Origin: Streptomyces sioyaensis
GTDB lineage: Bacteria > Actinomycetota > Actinomycetes > Streptomycetales > Streptomycetaceae
Assembly (NCBI RefSeq): GCF_004122735.1
Contig: NZ_SDIF01000037.1
Span: 1 to 58,532, forward strand
Direction of reading: 5' to 3'
DNA: 58,532 nt
The notes under the pieces were generated by a model. The model made no database searches, was not told where the DNA came from, and saw nothing but the letters and a program-made list of their open reading frames with translations. Both the position numbers and the translations under genes were made by a program. Positions 51,429 to 58,532 of the stretch are shown here, piece by piece. Numbering within the stretch: position 1 is the first letter of the stretch; each line of letters opens with the position of its first letter.

Positions 51429-52289
51429 TCAGGCCAGGCCCCGGCGGGCGACCGCCGGGGGCCGGTGGCCGGCGATCGAGGCCACCATGTCCAGCACCTG
51501 GCGGGTCTCGGCGACCTCGTGGACGCGGTAGACCTGAGCGCCCAGCCAGGCGGAGACGGCGGTGGTCGCCAGGGTGCCGAGCACCCGCTCCTTGACCGGC
51601 CGGTCGAGCGTCTCGCCGACGAAGTCCTTGTTGGACAGCGACACCAGCACCGGCCAGCAGGTCGCGGTCATCTCGCCCAGCCGCCGGGTTGCCTCCAGGC
51701 TGTGCCGGGTGTTCTTGCCGAAGTCGTGCCCGGGATCGATCAGGATCGCGTCGCGCCGGACCCCCAACTCCACGGCCCGCTCGGCCAGTCCGAGCGTCAC
51801 CCGCAGGATGTCGGCCATCACGTCGTCGTACGTCACCCGGTGCGGGCGGGTACGCGGCTCGGCGCCGCCCGCGTGGGTGCACACCAGACCGACGTCATAG
51901 CGGGCCGCGACCTCGGCGAGCCGCGGATCGACACCGCCCCAGGCATCGTTGAGCAGATCCGCGCCGGCCTCGCAGACCGCCTCGCCGACCTCGTGCCGCC
52001 AGGTGTCGACGCTGATCACCACATCGGGGAAGCGCTTGCGGACCTCGGCGACGAATCCGACCGTGCGGCGGGCCTCCTCCTCGGCGGTGACCTCCTCGCC
52101 GGGACCGGCCTTGACGCCGCCGATGTCGATGATCGCGGCGCCGTCGGCCACGGCGCGCTCCACGCGGGCCAGCGCGGGCTCGTCACGGAACGTGGCGCCC
52201 TGGTCGTAGAAGGAGTCCGGCGTCCTGTTGACGATGGCCATGATCACCGGCTCGTGCGCCCCGAACTCGCGATTCCCCAGCCGCAGCAT
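51429..52289 (-). CDS. folP2: Dihydropteroate synthase-like protein (FolP2 type)
   Basis: TIM-barrel pterin-binding protein, 286 aa. Motifs are MAIVNRTPDSFYDQGATF, VDIGGVKAGPG-like IDIGGVKAGPGEEVT, SVDTWRHEV, LLNDAWGGVDPRL, LIDPGHDFGKNTRHS and RVHEVAETRQVLDMV. The wording of these blocks matches mycobacterial FolP2 rather than FolP1; FolP2 has been reported not to have dihydropteroate synthase activity. The gene neighbourhood is also that of folP2. The start chosen (MLRLGNREFG) is supported by an AGGGA site. Longer frames upstream lack one. Confidence 0.87.
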   Translation of the reverse strand: MLRLGNREFGAHEPVIMAIVNRTPDSFYDQGATFRDEPALARVERAVADGAAIIDIGGVKAGPGEEVTAEEEARRTVGFVAEVRKRFPDVVISVDTWRHEVGEAVCEAGADLLNDAWGGVDPRLAEVAARYDVGLVCTHAGGAEPRTRPHRVTYDDVMADILRVTLGLAERAVELGVRRDAILIDPGHDFGKNTRHSLEATRRLGEMTATCWPVLVSLSNKDFVGETLDRPVKERVLGTLATTAVSAWLGAQVYRVHEVAETRQVLDMVASIAGHRPPAVARRGLA

Positions 52290-52381
52290 TCCCTGACTCC
52301 CTCTCCGTGGTCCGGGAGCGACCCTAACTGTCACACCCGCATGGCACGATCAGTGCAGGCACATAGTCCGGGGAGTTGGTC

Positions 52382-52822
52382 GTGTTCTGGTTCTTGCTGA
52401 TCGCGATGGTCGTGGTGGTGGCCGCGGTCACGCTCGTGGTCGTCGGCGGTGGTGACGGCGGCGGGCTGCGGGATTCCGAGCCGGACCGGCTGCACGATCC
52501 GCTGCCGGACGAGCGCCCGCTGGGCCGCGCCGACGTGGAGGCCGTCCGGCTTCCGGTGACCGTCCGTGGTTACCGCATGAACGACGTCGACGACGTCCTG
52601 GACCGTCTGGGCGCCGAGCTCGCCGCGCGCGACGCCCGGATCGCCGAGCTGGAGGCGGCGCTCGCCGGAGCGCACGCCTCCGCGATGGGCGGCCCGGGGC
52701 TGATACAGGACGGCCCGCCCGTGCTGGGGCCGGTGCCGGAGCCGGGGGAGAGCTCCGGCGACCGGACGTCCGCGGACGGGCCCGAGGCCCCCGCGTCCCC
52801 GGAAGGCGAGGACCGGGCATGA
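52382..52822 (+). CDS. Membrane-anchored DivIVA-domain-like protein
   Basis: 146 residues. GGGGAG lies 6 bases before the GTG. One N-terminal membrane helix (FWFLLIAMVVVVAAVTLVVV) is followed by a short DivIVA-like motif (VRGYRMNDVDDVLDRLGAEL) and a helical segment (ARIAELEAALAG). The tail is acidic and Pro-rich. DivIVA-domain motifs guide proteins to curved membrane or division sites. The specific role is unknown. The stop overlaps the tag start (ATGA). Confidence 0.82.
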   Translation: MFWFLLIAMVVVVAAVTLVVVGGGDGGGLRDSEPDRLHDPLPDERPLGRADVEAVRLPVTVRGYRMNDVDDVLDRLGAELAARDARIAELEAALAGAHASAMGGPGLIQDGPPVLGPVPEPGESSGDRTSADGPEAPASPEGEDRA

Positions 52823-53424
52823 GCGGGGTGGTGCGCGAACCGGACGGCATCCCGCGCTGCCCGTGGGGCATGGAGTCGCCGCAGATGGCCGATTACCGCG
52901 CGTATCACGACACCGAATGGGGCCTGCCGGTCCATGGTGACGACGCCCTCTTCGAGCGGATGAGCCTGGAGGCGTTCCAGTCCGGGCTCTCGTGGATCAC
53001 GATCCTGCGGCGCCGCCCCGGCTTCCGCGCCGCGTTCGCCGGATTCCGCATCGCGAAGGTCGCGCGGTTCACGGACGCGGACGCCGAGCGGCTGCTCGCC
53101 GACCCCGGCATCATCCGCAATCGCGCCAAGATCGCCGCGACGATCGGCAACGCCAAGGTCGCCGCCGGGCTGGCCCCCGGTGAACTCGACGACCTGATCT
53201 GGTCCTACGCCCCCGACCGGACCGGCCGGCCGGTGCCGCGCACCGTCGACGAGGTGCTGCCGGTGACCCCGGAGTCGACGGCGCTCGCCAAGGACCTCAA
53301 GAAGCGCGGCTTCCGCTTCGTCGGCCCGACCACCGCGTACGCGATGATGCAGGCGTGCGGCCTGGTCAACGACCATCTGGCGGACTGCCATGTCCGCCGG
53401 GCCGTGGACGCGGCGGCCCGCTGA
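52819..53424 (+). CDS. tag: DNA-3-methyladenine glycosylase I
   Basis: Removes 3-methyladenine from alkylated DNA (base excision repair). Zinc ligands C14, H30 (YHDTEWG), H186 and C190 (NDHLADC) match those of E. coli Tag. The catalytic-region Glu51 is in LEAFQSGLSW, and FVGPTTAYAMMQACG is the conserved late motif. 201 aa is full length. Translational overlap with the DivIVA-like gene indicates joint expression. Confidence 0.96.
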   Translation: MSGVVREPDGIPRCPWGMESPQMADYRAYHDTEWGLPVHGDDALFERMSLEAFQSGLSWITILRRRPGFRAAFAGFRIAKVARFTDADAERLLADPGIIRNRAKIAATIGNAKVAAGLAPGELDDLIWSYAPDRTGRPVPRTVDEVLPVTPESTALAKDLKKRGFRFVGPTTAYAMMQACGLVNDHLADCHVRRAVDAAAR

Positions 53425-53527
53425 CCCGGGCCGGGCCGGCGGCAGCGGCCGGGCAGCGGGAGCCGGCGGCCGCCCGCCGGCGGTGGCCGGTCACCCGGCG
53501 GCCCGGGGCCGGCCGGCGGGGCCGGGG

Positions 53528-54328
53528 TCAGCGCCCCAGGAAGACCGGCTTCTCCTTCTTCACGAAGGCCTCGACCGCGATCCGGTGGTCCTCCGACGCC
53601 CCGGCGCGGCCCTGCAACTCGTCCTCCTTGCCGAGCGTCTCGGTGAGCGAGTGCCCCGCCCCGTAGGCCAGCGATTCCTTGATCGCCGCGTAGGCGGCGG
53701 TCGGGCCCTGGGCCAGCCGGCGGGCGATCGCCGCGGCCTGGTCGGCCAGCTCCGCGGCCGGGACCACCTTGTTGGCGATGCCCAGGTCGTACGCCTCCTG
53801 GGCGCTGATGTTGCGGGGGAAGAGCAGCAGATCGGCGGCCCGGCCATGGCCGATCAGCCGGGGCAGCGTCCAGGACATCCCGGAGTCGGCGGTCAGCGCG
53901 ACGCCCGCGAAGGAGGTGTTGAAGGACGCCGAGTCCGCGACGACGCGGTAGTCGGCCGCCATCGCAAAGCCCGCACCGGCGCCCGCGGCGACCCCGTTCA
54001 CGCCGGCGACCACGGGCTTGGGCATCCCGGCCAGCGCCGTCACGATCGGGTTGTAGTGCTCACGCACGGTGTTCATGGTGGCTCCGGAACCGGTCGCCCG
54101 GTCCTCGGCCAGCAGGCCGATGTGCTCCTTGAGGTCCTGCCCGACGCAGAAGGCGCGCCCGGTGGCGGTCAGCAGAACGGCCCGCACGGCGGGGTCGGCC
54201 GCGGCCTCCTTCAGGGTGTCCCGCAGCAGGACCTTCGCCTCGATGTTCAGCGCGTTCATCGCGTCGGGGCGGTTGAGCGTGATCGTCGCCAGCCCGTCGG
54301 TCACGTCGTAGAGCACGGTGTCGGCCAT
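53528..54328 (-). CDS. Enoyl-CoA hydratase/isomerase family protein
   Basis: 266-residue crotonase-fold enzyme. It begins VLYDVTDGLATITLNRPDAM. The oxyanion-hole motif is RAFCVGQDLKEH, followed by KPVVAGVNGVAAGAGAGFAM, then ADSGMSWTLPRLIG in place of the usual EXG...E pair. The GQDL wording and the Asp in the last block resemble PaaG-type isomerases more than classical hydratases. No beta-oxidation partners are adjacent. The ATG follows AGGGGA. Confidence 0.9.
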   Translation of the reverse strand: MADTVLYDVTDGLATITLNRPDAMNALNIEAKVLLRDTLKEAAADPAVRAVLLTATGRAFCVGQDLKEHIGLLAEDRATGSGATMNTVREHYNPIVTALAGMPKPVVAGVNGVAAGAGAGFAMAADYRVVADSASFNTSFAGVALTADSGMSWTLPRLIGHGRAADLLLFPRNISAQEAYDLGIANKVVPAAELADQAAAIARRLAQGPTAAYAAIKESLAYGAGHSLTETLGKEDELQGRAGASEDHRIAVEAFVKKEKPVFLGR

Positions 54329-54652
54329 AGTGGGAGTCCCCTCCGTCGCGGCTCGGACTGCTCGGCAGCGGCAGTCCGCGCTCAGGATGCCGGAGATCAT
54401 CGGGCCCCGGCATGTGACGTACGTCAAAGATTGCGGGCGCGTCGGAGGACGGCGGTTGGCGGAGTACGGCAGGCCCCCTCCCCGAATTGAGGGGGTTTGC
54501 GGGAGCACCTTGCCGAAGGGATGCTGCCCGATGTTGGTCATCGGGTCGTTCGATGCGGGATAATGGCCTGGAAGCAATGTGTTCGATGCCGGTGACACGT
54601 GCCTATCCGGGCCGTCGGCTGAGATGAGCTGGTTTCAGGAAGGGGAACGAGC
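54329..54652. other. Divergent intergenic region with palindrome
   Basis: 324 bases between the divergent enoyl-CoA hydratase and DUF3117 genes. It contains the perfect 12-base palindrome TGACGTACGTCA at 54415-54426, 87 bases upstream of the hydratase start, and a C-run/G-run hairpin (CCCTC/GAGGG) at about 54477-54495. No coding frame is credible. Confidence 0.5.
54534..54564 (+). promoter_or_regulatory. Candidate promoter of DUF3117 gene
   Basis: TTGGTC as -35 and GATAAT as -10 with a 19-base spacer (18 if GGATAA is taken). The -10 is the best housekeeping-like hexamer in this gap and lies about 90 bases before the start codon. Confidence 0.4.
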
Positions 54653-54820
54653 ATGGCGGCCATGAAGCCGCGGACGGGCGACGGCCCGCTCGAGGTGACC
54701 AAGGAGGGGCGGGGCATCGTCATGCGCGTTCCGCTCGAAGGCGGCGGGCGGCTCGTCGTCGAGCTGACCCCCGACGAAGCCAAGGCCCTGGGTGAGGCCC
54801 TGGACAAGGTCACCGTCTGA
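54653..54820 (+). CDS. DUF3117 small conserved actinobacterial protein
   Basis: 55 residues. AGGAAGGGGA precedes the ATG. Nearly the whole protein is the family signature (KPRTGDGPLEVTKEGRGIVM, then GGGRLVVELTPDEAKALGEA). It is predicted as a small beta sheet plus helix, with no signal peptide. It is the counterpart of mycobacterial Rv1211, which also follows tag. Function unknown. A 20-bp perfect terminator stem comes 61 bases after the stop. Confidence 0.92.
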   Translation: MAAMKPRTGDGPLEVTKEGRGIVMRVPLEGGGRLVVELTPDEAKALGEALDKVTV

Positions 54821-54881
54821 CAAGGGCGGCGCAACCGGCGGTTTCCCGGGGCTGACCCCGGTATCCCCAGCCGAATTACCC

Positions 54882-54929
54882 CGGCCCCGGCATGCGGCGC
54901 GCGCAGATGTGCGCGCCGCATGCCGGGGC
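54882..54929. terminator. Strong bidirectional terminator
   Basis: Perfect 20-bp stem (GGCCCCGGCATGCGGCGCGC and its complement) with a short loop, extended by one C/G pair. It lies between the DUF3117 gene and the convergent O-methyltransferase gene. Confidence 0.9.
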
Positions 54930-54955
54930 CGTTTCGCATCCGGGCGCCGGACGGG

Positions 54956-55639
54956 TCAGCTGCGTTTGACCGCGCAGAGCAGCCCGTCGCCGACCGGCAG
55001 CAGGGCCGGTACCAGTGCCGTGCTCTCCCGTACGGCCCGCAGCAGCTCCCGCAGCCGCAGCACCTCCGCGGGCTGCACCGCCGAGTCGACCGTACGGCCG
55101 TCCGCGAAGACGCCCTCGAAGCAGACCAGGCCGCCGGGGCGCAGCAGACGCAACGATTCGGCGAGGTACTCCAAGCACTCCATCAGGTCGCCGTCGCAGA
55201 AGACGAGGTCGTATCCGCCGTCCGCGAGGCGGGGCAGGACGTCCAGGGCGCTGCCGGGGATGAAGCGGGCGCGGTTGCCGGCGAAGCCCGCGGCGCGGAA
55301 CGCCTGCTTGGCGAAGGCCTGCCGCTCGGGTTCGAGGTCCACGGTGGTCAGTACTCCGTCGGGGCGCATGCCGTGCAGGAGGTGGATGCCCGACACGCCG
55401 GTGCCGGTGCCGATCTCGGCGACGGCCTTGGCGTCCGCGGCGGCGGCGAGCAGGCGCAGGGCCGCGCCGGTGCCGCTGGTCACCGTACGGATGCCGGCCT
55501 CCTGCGCACGGTCACGTGACCAGCTCAGGGCGGCCTCGGCGCTGTCGTCGATGGTCCCGGCGCCGTACGCCTCGGCGAATGCCAAGATCGTCTGCCGGTT
55601 GCCGGTAATGGCCCTCTCCTGTCCCCGTAGTTGACGCAA
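54956..55639 (-). CDS. SAM-dependent O-methyltransferase (class I, family 3)
   Basis: 227 residues from a TTG start (RQLRGQERAITGNRQTIL). Motif I VAEIGTGTGVSGIHLL binds SAM. VDLEPERQAFAKQAF and DLVFCDGDLMECLEYL follow, and the C-terminus (LLPVGDGLLCAVKRS) is typical of catechol-OMT-like bacterial enzymes. The methyl acceptor is unknown. The same gene lies divergent from sigE in mycobacteria (Rv1220c). The start is uncertain because no good ribosome site exists at the TTG. Confidence 0.86.
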   Translation of the reverse strand: MRQLRGQERAITGNRQTILAFAEAYGAGTIDDSAEAALSWSRDRAQEAGIRTVTSGTGAALRLLAAAADAKAVAEIGTGTGVSGIHLLHGMRPDGVLTTVDLEPERQAFAKQAFRAAGFAGNRARFIPGSALDVLPRLADGGYDLVFCDGDLMECLEYLAESLRLLRPGGLVCFEGVFADGRTVDSAVQPAEVLRLRELLRAVRESTALVPALLPVGDGLLCAVKRS

Positions 55640-55663
55640 CCGTGACTGTATCCGCTGGACGCG

Positions 55664-55690
55664 GGAACTCGCAGATGGGACCGGGCGTTG
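55664..55690 (+). promoter_or_regulatory. Candidate SigE-type ECF promoter upstream of sigE
   Basis: GGGAACTC, then 17 bases between GGAAC and CGTTG. This fits the GGAAC-N16/17-CGTT form recognised by mycobacterial SigE-type and related ECF sigma factors. It lies in the divergent gap and points to sigE, suggesting autoregulation (inferred). Confidence 0.55.
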
Positions 55691-55814
55691 AGGAGGGGTG
55701 GAGGGATGACGGGGGGACGCACCGGTGAAGACCGCGCGAGACACGCAGCAAGACCAGAAGCAGGACCAAATGCAGGTCAAAACTGCTTATCCGGAGCTAA
55801 CGGGCGAGGTGGAT

Positions 55815-56618
55815 ATGGTAGGGGCTCTACTGGACACCACCAGAGCCACCAGGGGAGGTGCGGCTGCGACGGGTGACCGTCGAGTGCTGAGGCGCTTGAA
55901 GAGGTCGTTCGCCGAGCCGAAATCCGTGACCAACACCGCTGACCGTTTCCTCCCCCACTCTCGACTCCGCTCGAGTGGGGGGACCGCCGCCGATTCCGCA
56001 ACGACCGCGACCTTCGCCGCAGACGCGGACGCGCAGGCGTGGACTCCGCCCAGCTGGGAGGAGATCGTCAGCACCCACAGCGCACGGGTCTACCGCCTCG
56101 CCTACCGCCTCACCGGCAATCAGCACGACGCCGAGGACCTCACCCAGGAGGTGTTCGTCCGCGTCTTCCGCTCGCTGTCGACGTACACCCCCGGCACCTT
56201 CGAGGGCTGGCTGCACCGCATCACGACCAACCTCTTCCTGGACATGGTCCGGCGCCGCCAGCGTATCCGCTTCGATGCGCTCGGTGACGATGCCGCGGAG
56301 CGCCTCCCCAGCCGGGAGCCCTCCCCGCAGCAGCACTTCAACGACACCCACTTCGACGCCGATGTGCAGCACGCGCTGGACACCCTCGCGCCCGAGTTCC
56401 GGGCCGCCGTGGTGCTGTGCGACATCGAGGGCCTGTCGTACGAGGAGATCGCCGCGACGCTCAACGTCAAGCTCGGCACGGTCCGCAGCCGGATCCACCG
56501 TGGCCGCTCGCATCTGCGCAAGTCCCTCAAGCACCGCGCCCCGGCCACCCGTGCCGAAGAGCGCGAGCAGCGGCGGTCGCTGGCCGTGGTGCCCACGGGG
56601 GAGGTCGGAATCGCGTGA
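55815..56618 (+). CDS. sigE: ECF RNA polymerase sigma factor, SigE (mycobacterial SigE-like)
   Basis: 267 residues. Sigma-2 spans ~80-145 (STHSARVYRLAYRLTGNQHD, EDLTQEVFVRVFRSL, then GWLHRITTNLFLDMVRRRQR). Sigma-4 spans ~190-245 (LAPEFRAAVVLCDIEGLSYE, IAATLNVKLGTVRSRIHRGR). The ATG with GAGGTGG upstream is preferred. The frame stays open to a GTG 30 codons earlier. Residues ~46-56 are encoded by a palindromic repeat not expected in the family. The stop overlaps the anti-sigma gene (GTGA). It is not the CseBC-controlled S. coelicolor SigE but the SigE/RseA/HtrA type concerned with envelope stress. Confidence 0.92.
   Translation: MVGALLDTTRATRGGAAATGDRRVLRRLKRSFAEPKSVTNTADRFLPHSRLRSSGGTAADSATTATFAADADAQAWTPPSWEEIVSTHSARVYRLAYRLTGNQHDAEDLTQEVFVRVFRSLSTYTPGTFEGWLHRITTNLFLDMVRRRQRIRFDALGDDAAERLPSREPSPQQHFNDTHFDADVQHALDTLAPEFRAAVVLCDIEGLSYEEIAATLNVKLGTVRSRIHRGRSHLRKSLKHRAPATRAEEREQRRSLAVVPTGEVGIA
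55951..55982. repeat. Streptomyces-type palindromic repeat within sigE coding sequence
   Basis: Inverted repeat CCCCCACTC / GAGTGGGGG with a 12-base centre TCGACTCCGCTC. This matches the C-run, CTCTCGAC, CGCTCGAG, G-run type of short intergenic palindrome that I recall as common in Streptomyces. It lies in frame and adds residues such as LPHSRLRSSGG between the ADRF and ADSATT blocks of the sigma factor. Confidence 0.65.
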
Positions 56619-57559
56619 GCGGCAGCGGCGGTCCGTCCCCTGCCGAGCAGCATCTCGGCGACCGCCTCGCGGCCCTGGTCGACGGCGAGTTGGGGCATGA
56701 CGCGCGCGAGCGGGTGCTCGCGCATCTTGCGACCTGCGGCAAGTGCAAGGCGGAGGCCGATGCTCAGCGTCGGCTGAAGAGTGTCTTCGCCCAGACCGCG
56801 CCCCCCGGCCCGTCGGAGGGCCTGCTGGCGCGTCTGCAGCAGCTGCCCGGCGGTGACGTGGGCGGTCCCGGCAGCAGGCTCGGCAACGGCAGCTTCGGAC
56901 GGGGCGACTTCGCCCGGGACAGCGGCGCGTTCTCCTATGCGCCCGCTCCGGGCCACTCCGGCCATGCCCTGGCCGGCATCGCCCCCCAGCCCCGCGCCCG
57001 CGGCATCCGCGTCCACGAGGCCGACCGGCCCGGCCAGCGGCGCCGGTTCGCCTTCGCGGCGGCCGGTGCGGTCTCCCTCGCGGCCATCGCGCTGGGCGGC
57101 GCCCTTCCGCTGGAGGCGGTCACCGATCTGCCCGGCGGACGCGCCGACGGCAGCGGCAGCACCGTCACCCCGCTCAGCGTCAGCCCCGCGGCCGACAGCG
57201 AGGTGCGCTTCCGCGGTGACGCCTTCCCCGCCGGCTCGTCCCGGGTGGACGGCCGGCAGCCGTCCGGAGGTCCGACCCTCGCCCCGGCCCCCAGCGCCAT
57301 GACCCTCTACGGCCCCGGTGCGGCGCCCCCCGCCCCGGCGTACTCCGCGCCGGCCGGCGGATTCGGGCTGTCGCCGCTGATGGCCGCCACCGGTCCGGTC
57401 ACGGCGTACGACTTCCCGCCCCTGACGTCGGCGACCGGCGGACCTCCCGTGCGGAAGAACCCGCCCCCGCTTTCCGCACCGGAGCCCAGGCGCCCGCTGA
57501 GCGGCCCCGCCGCCACGGCCGGCTCCTCCGTCCATGGCTCAACCCCCGCCCAGCACTGA
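56615..57559 (+). CDS. rseA: Zinc-finger anti-sigma factor (RseA-like)
   Basis: 314 residues. The GTG start overlaps the sigE stop. The anti-sigma ZAS motif H-x3-C-x2-C is present (H37, C41, C44 in AHLATCGKC), within a zf-HC2 domain that should hold SigE inactive. A predicted membrane helix (AFAAAGAVSLAAIALGGALP, ~150-172) separates it from a long Pro/Ser/Gly-rich extracytoplasmic tail. Mycobacterial RseA is shorter and lacks such a tail. Its position between sigE and htrA supports control by proteolysis. Confidence 0.9.
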   Translation: MSGSGGPSPAEQHLGDRLAALVDGELGHDARERVLAHLATCGKCKAEADAQRRLKSVFAQTAPPGPSEGLLARLQQLPGGDVGGPGSRLGNGSFGRGDFARDSGAFSYAPAPGHSGHALAGIAPQPRARGIRVHEADRPGQRRRFAFAAAGAVSLAAIALGGALPLEAVTDLPGGRADGSGSTVTPLSVSPAADSEVRFRGDAFPAGSSRVDGRQPSGGPTLAPAPSAMTLYGPGAAPPAPAYSAPAGGFGLSPLMAATGPVTAYDFPPLTSATGGPPVRKNPPPLSAPEPRRPLSGPAATAGSSVHGSTPAQH

Positions 57560-57682
57560 CCGTCCCCTGCGCGGCCCCGCGCGGAACTGGTTGAATCCCC
57601 CTGGGCGGCGCACCCCTGAGCGGGCGTATGCCGCGAGGTGGTGGTGGCCCGTGCAGGACCGCGGGCGAATTCTGGGGAGAGC

Positions 57683-58532
57683 ATGGACGACGGTAAGGCC
57701 GCCGGGCCGAAGCTGAAGTGGTGGAGCCGCCCGGGAGGCACCGCGCGCACGGAACCCTCCGCCGAGGCCGGCCCGGTGGAGGGGGCCCCGGCCACAGCGT
57801 CCGGCACGTCCGAGGCTCAGGGGTCCGAGGACTGGCTCATGCGTCCGCCGGAGCCGCGCAGCGGCGTGGCGGAGCGCGAGGTTACGCGGCCGTCCGAGGG
57901 TGAGGTTTCAGCCGAAAGCGCTGAGGAAAGCGCCGAGTTGACGCCCGTTCCGGGCGGAAGGGGCGCGGACGCCGCGGCCCGGGAAGCCGCCGGGGACCGC
58001 GGAGACGGGACGGCCGGTGCGCGCCCGGAGCCGTCGACCGTGACGCTCGGCAAGGTGGCCGACGGCGCGCGGGACGGGGCGGCGGCCGGTCCGCGGACGA
58101 CGGACCCGGACGGCACGACGACGGCCGCCGCGCCGGCTCCGCCGTCCGCCGAGGCCTCGCCCCTCGCGTCGGTGACGGCCGGCGGCCCGGCCGCGGCGCC
58201 ACGGCGGCAGCGGCCGCTGCACGACGAGGACCCGTACGGCACGCCTCCCTACGGCGGCCCCGGACCGTGGGCGCCGGCGCCGCCCGTACAGCGGCCGGTG
58301 GCCACGCCCGCCCACGGCACCGTGCTGCCGCCGGCCACCGAGCCCGCCGCCTCCCCGCAGCCGGGACCGTCTCCCGCGGCCCCCCGGCCCGCCCCCGGCG
58401 GCGCCGCCGGGCCGTACGACACGCCACCGCAGCCGGCCGCACCGCACCCCTCGCCCCCGCCTGGCCTGGTTGATCGGTATGGCGAAGCCCAGCCCTATGC
58501 TGCCGCCCTGGCCGCCGCCTTCCAGGCCGCCG
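57683..58532 (+). CDS. HtrA-type serine protease, N-terminal part (truncated by window end)
   Basis: Open to the window end, 283 codons. GGGGAG precedes the ATG. Only the cytoplasmic N-terminus is visible: KLKWWSRPGG, DWLMRPPEP, acidic and Ala/Pro/Gly-rich stretches, then DPYGTPPYGGPGPWAPAPP. Tracts of this composition precede the membrane helix, trypsin and PDZ domains in actinobacterial HtrA-like proteins. The assignment rests on this N-terminus and on the sigE-rseA-htrA order. The protease domain itself is outside the window. Confidence 0.7.
   Translation, partial: MDDGKAAGPKLKWWSRPGGTARTEPSAEAGPVEGAPATASGTSEAQGSEDWLMRPPEPRSGVAEREVTRPSEGEVSAESAEESAELTPVPGGRGADAAAREAAGDRGDGTAGARPEPSTVTLGKVADGARDGAAAGPRTTDPDGTTTAAAPAPPSAEASPLASVTAGGPAAAPRRQRPLHDEDPYGTPPYGGPGPWAPAPPVQRPVATPAHGTVLPPATEPAASPQPGPSPAAPRPAPGGAAGPYDTPPQPAAPHPSPPPGLVDRYGEAQPYAAALAAAFQAA

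Overview
The window is chromosomal core-type DNA from a Streptomyces or a very close relative. The evidence is about 70% GC with strongly GC-biased third codon positions, frequent GTG/TTG starts, an almost complete bldK operon copy, mycothiol biosynthesis (mshB), SpoIIE-type phosphatases with anti-sigma-like kinases, and the actinobacterial order dapE / LOG / folP2 / DivIVA-like / tag / DUF3117 / O-methyltransferase / sigE / anti-sigma / htrA. No rRNA, tRNA, CRISPR array, prophage or biosynthetic gene cluster was seen. One small transposon-derived element (tnpB) is present.

Layout. 0.1-7.4 kb: a GntR/UTRA regulator, an APC permease, a tiny SPOR-like protein, a Nudix hydrolase, a stand-alone HATPase, and a large PAS-PAS-GAF-SpoIIE-HATPase protein. 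7.4-11.5 kb, minus strand: an Sdh1-type succinate dehydrogenase (membrane anchor, flavoprotein, iron-sulfur protein) and a 99-residue conserved protein. 11.9-17.0 kb: an LpqW/OppA-like lipoprotein with a long inserted segment, typA, and an ABM-fold protein. 17.1-24.2 kb: a five-gene peptide ABC importer (SBP, two permeases, two ATPases) with a TnpB element inserted where the two ATPase genes meet. 24.3-30.6 kb, minus strand: bldKE-D-C-B-A, convergent with the first importer and sharing a bidirectional terminator with it. 31.0-38.8 kb: a membrane protein, an S9 peptidase, a 64-residue membrane protein, mshB with a coupled membrane protein, and a peptidoglycan-binding membrane protein with a long disordered N-terminus. 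39.0-42.6 kb: a tightly coupled drug-type ABC exporter plus NarL-type two-component system with a clear candidate operator. 42.7-45.7 kb: a membrane SpoIIE phosphatase, a SirB1-like protein and a GNAT acetyltransferase. 45.8-50.3 kb: 7Fe ferredoxin, dapC-type aminotransferase, a secreted protein, a lysozyme-like protein and dapE. 50.4-58.5 kb: LOG protein, folP2-type protein, DivIVA-like protein, tag, enoyl-CoA hydratase, DUF3117, O-methyltransferase, sigE, anti-sigma factor, and the start of an htrA-type protease cut by the window end.

Themes. Peptide sensing and import linked to development (two Opp systems, one of them BldK), cell-envelope stress control (sigE / anti-sigma / HtrA), lysine and diaminopimelate supply for peptidoglycan (dapC, dapE), and thiol redox (mshB). 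The most informative anomalies are the TnpB element that rebuilt the start of an oppF gene, a Streptomyces-type palindromic repeat lying in frame inside the sigE coding sequence, a candidate SigE autoregulatory promoter, a 2-bp-spaced inverted repeat in front of the ABC/two-component operon, and a structured element between two minus-strand genes near 48.2 kb.
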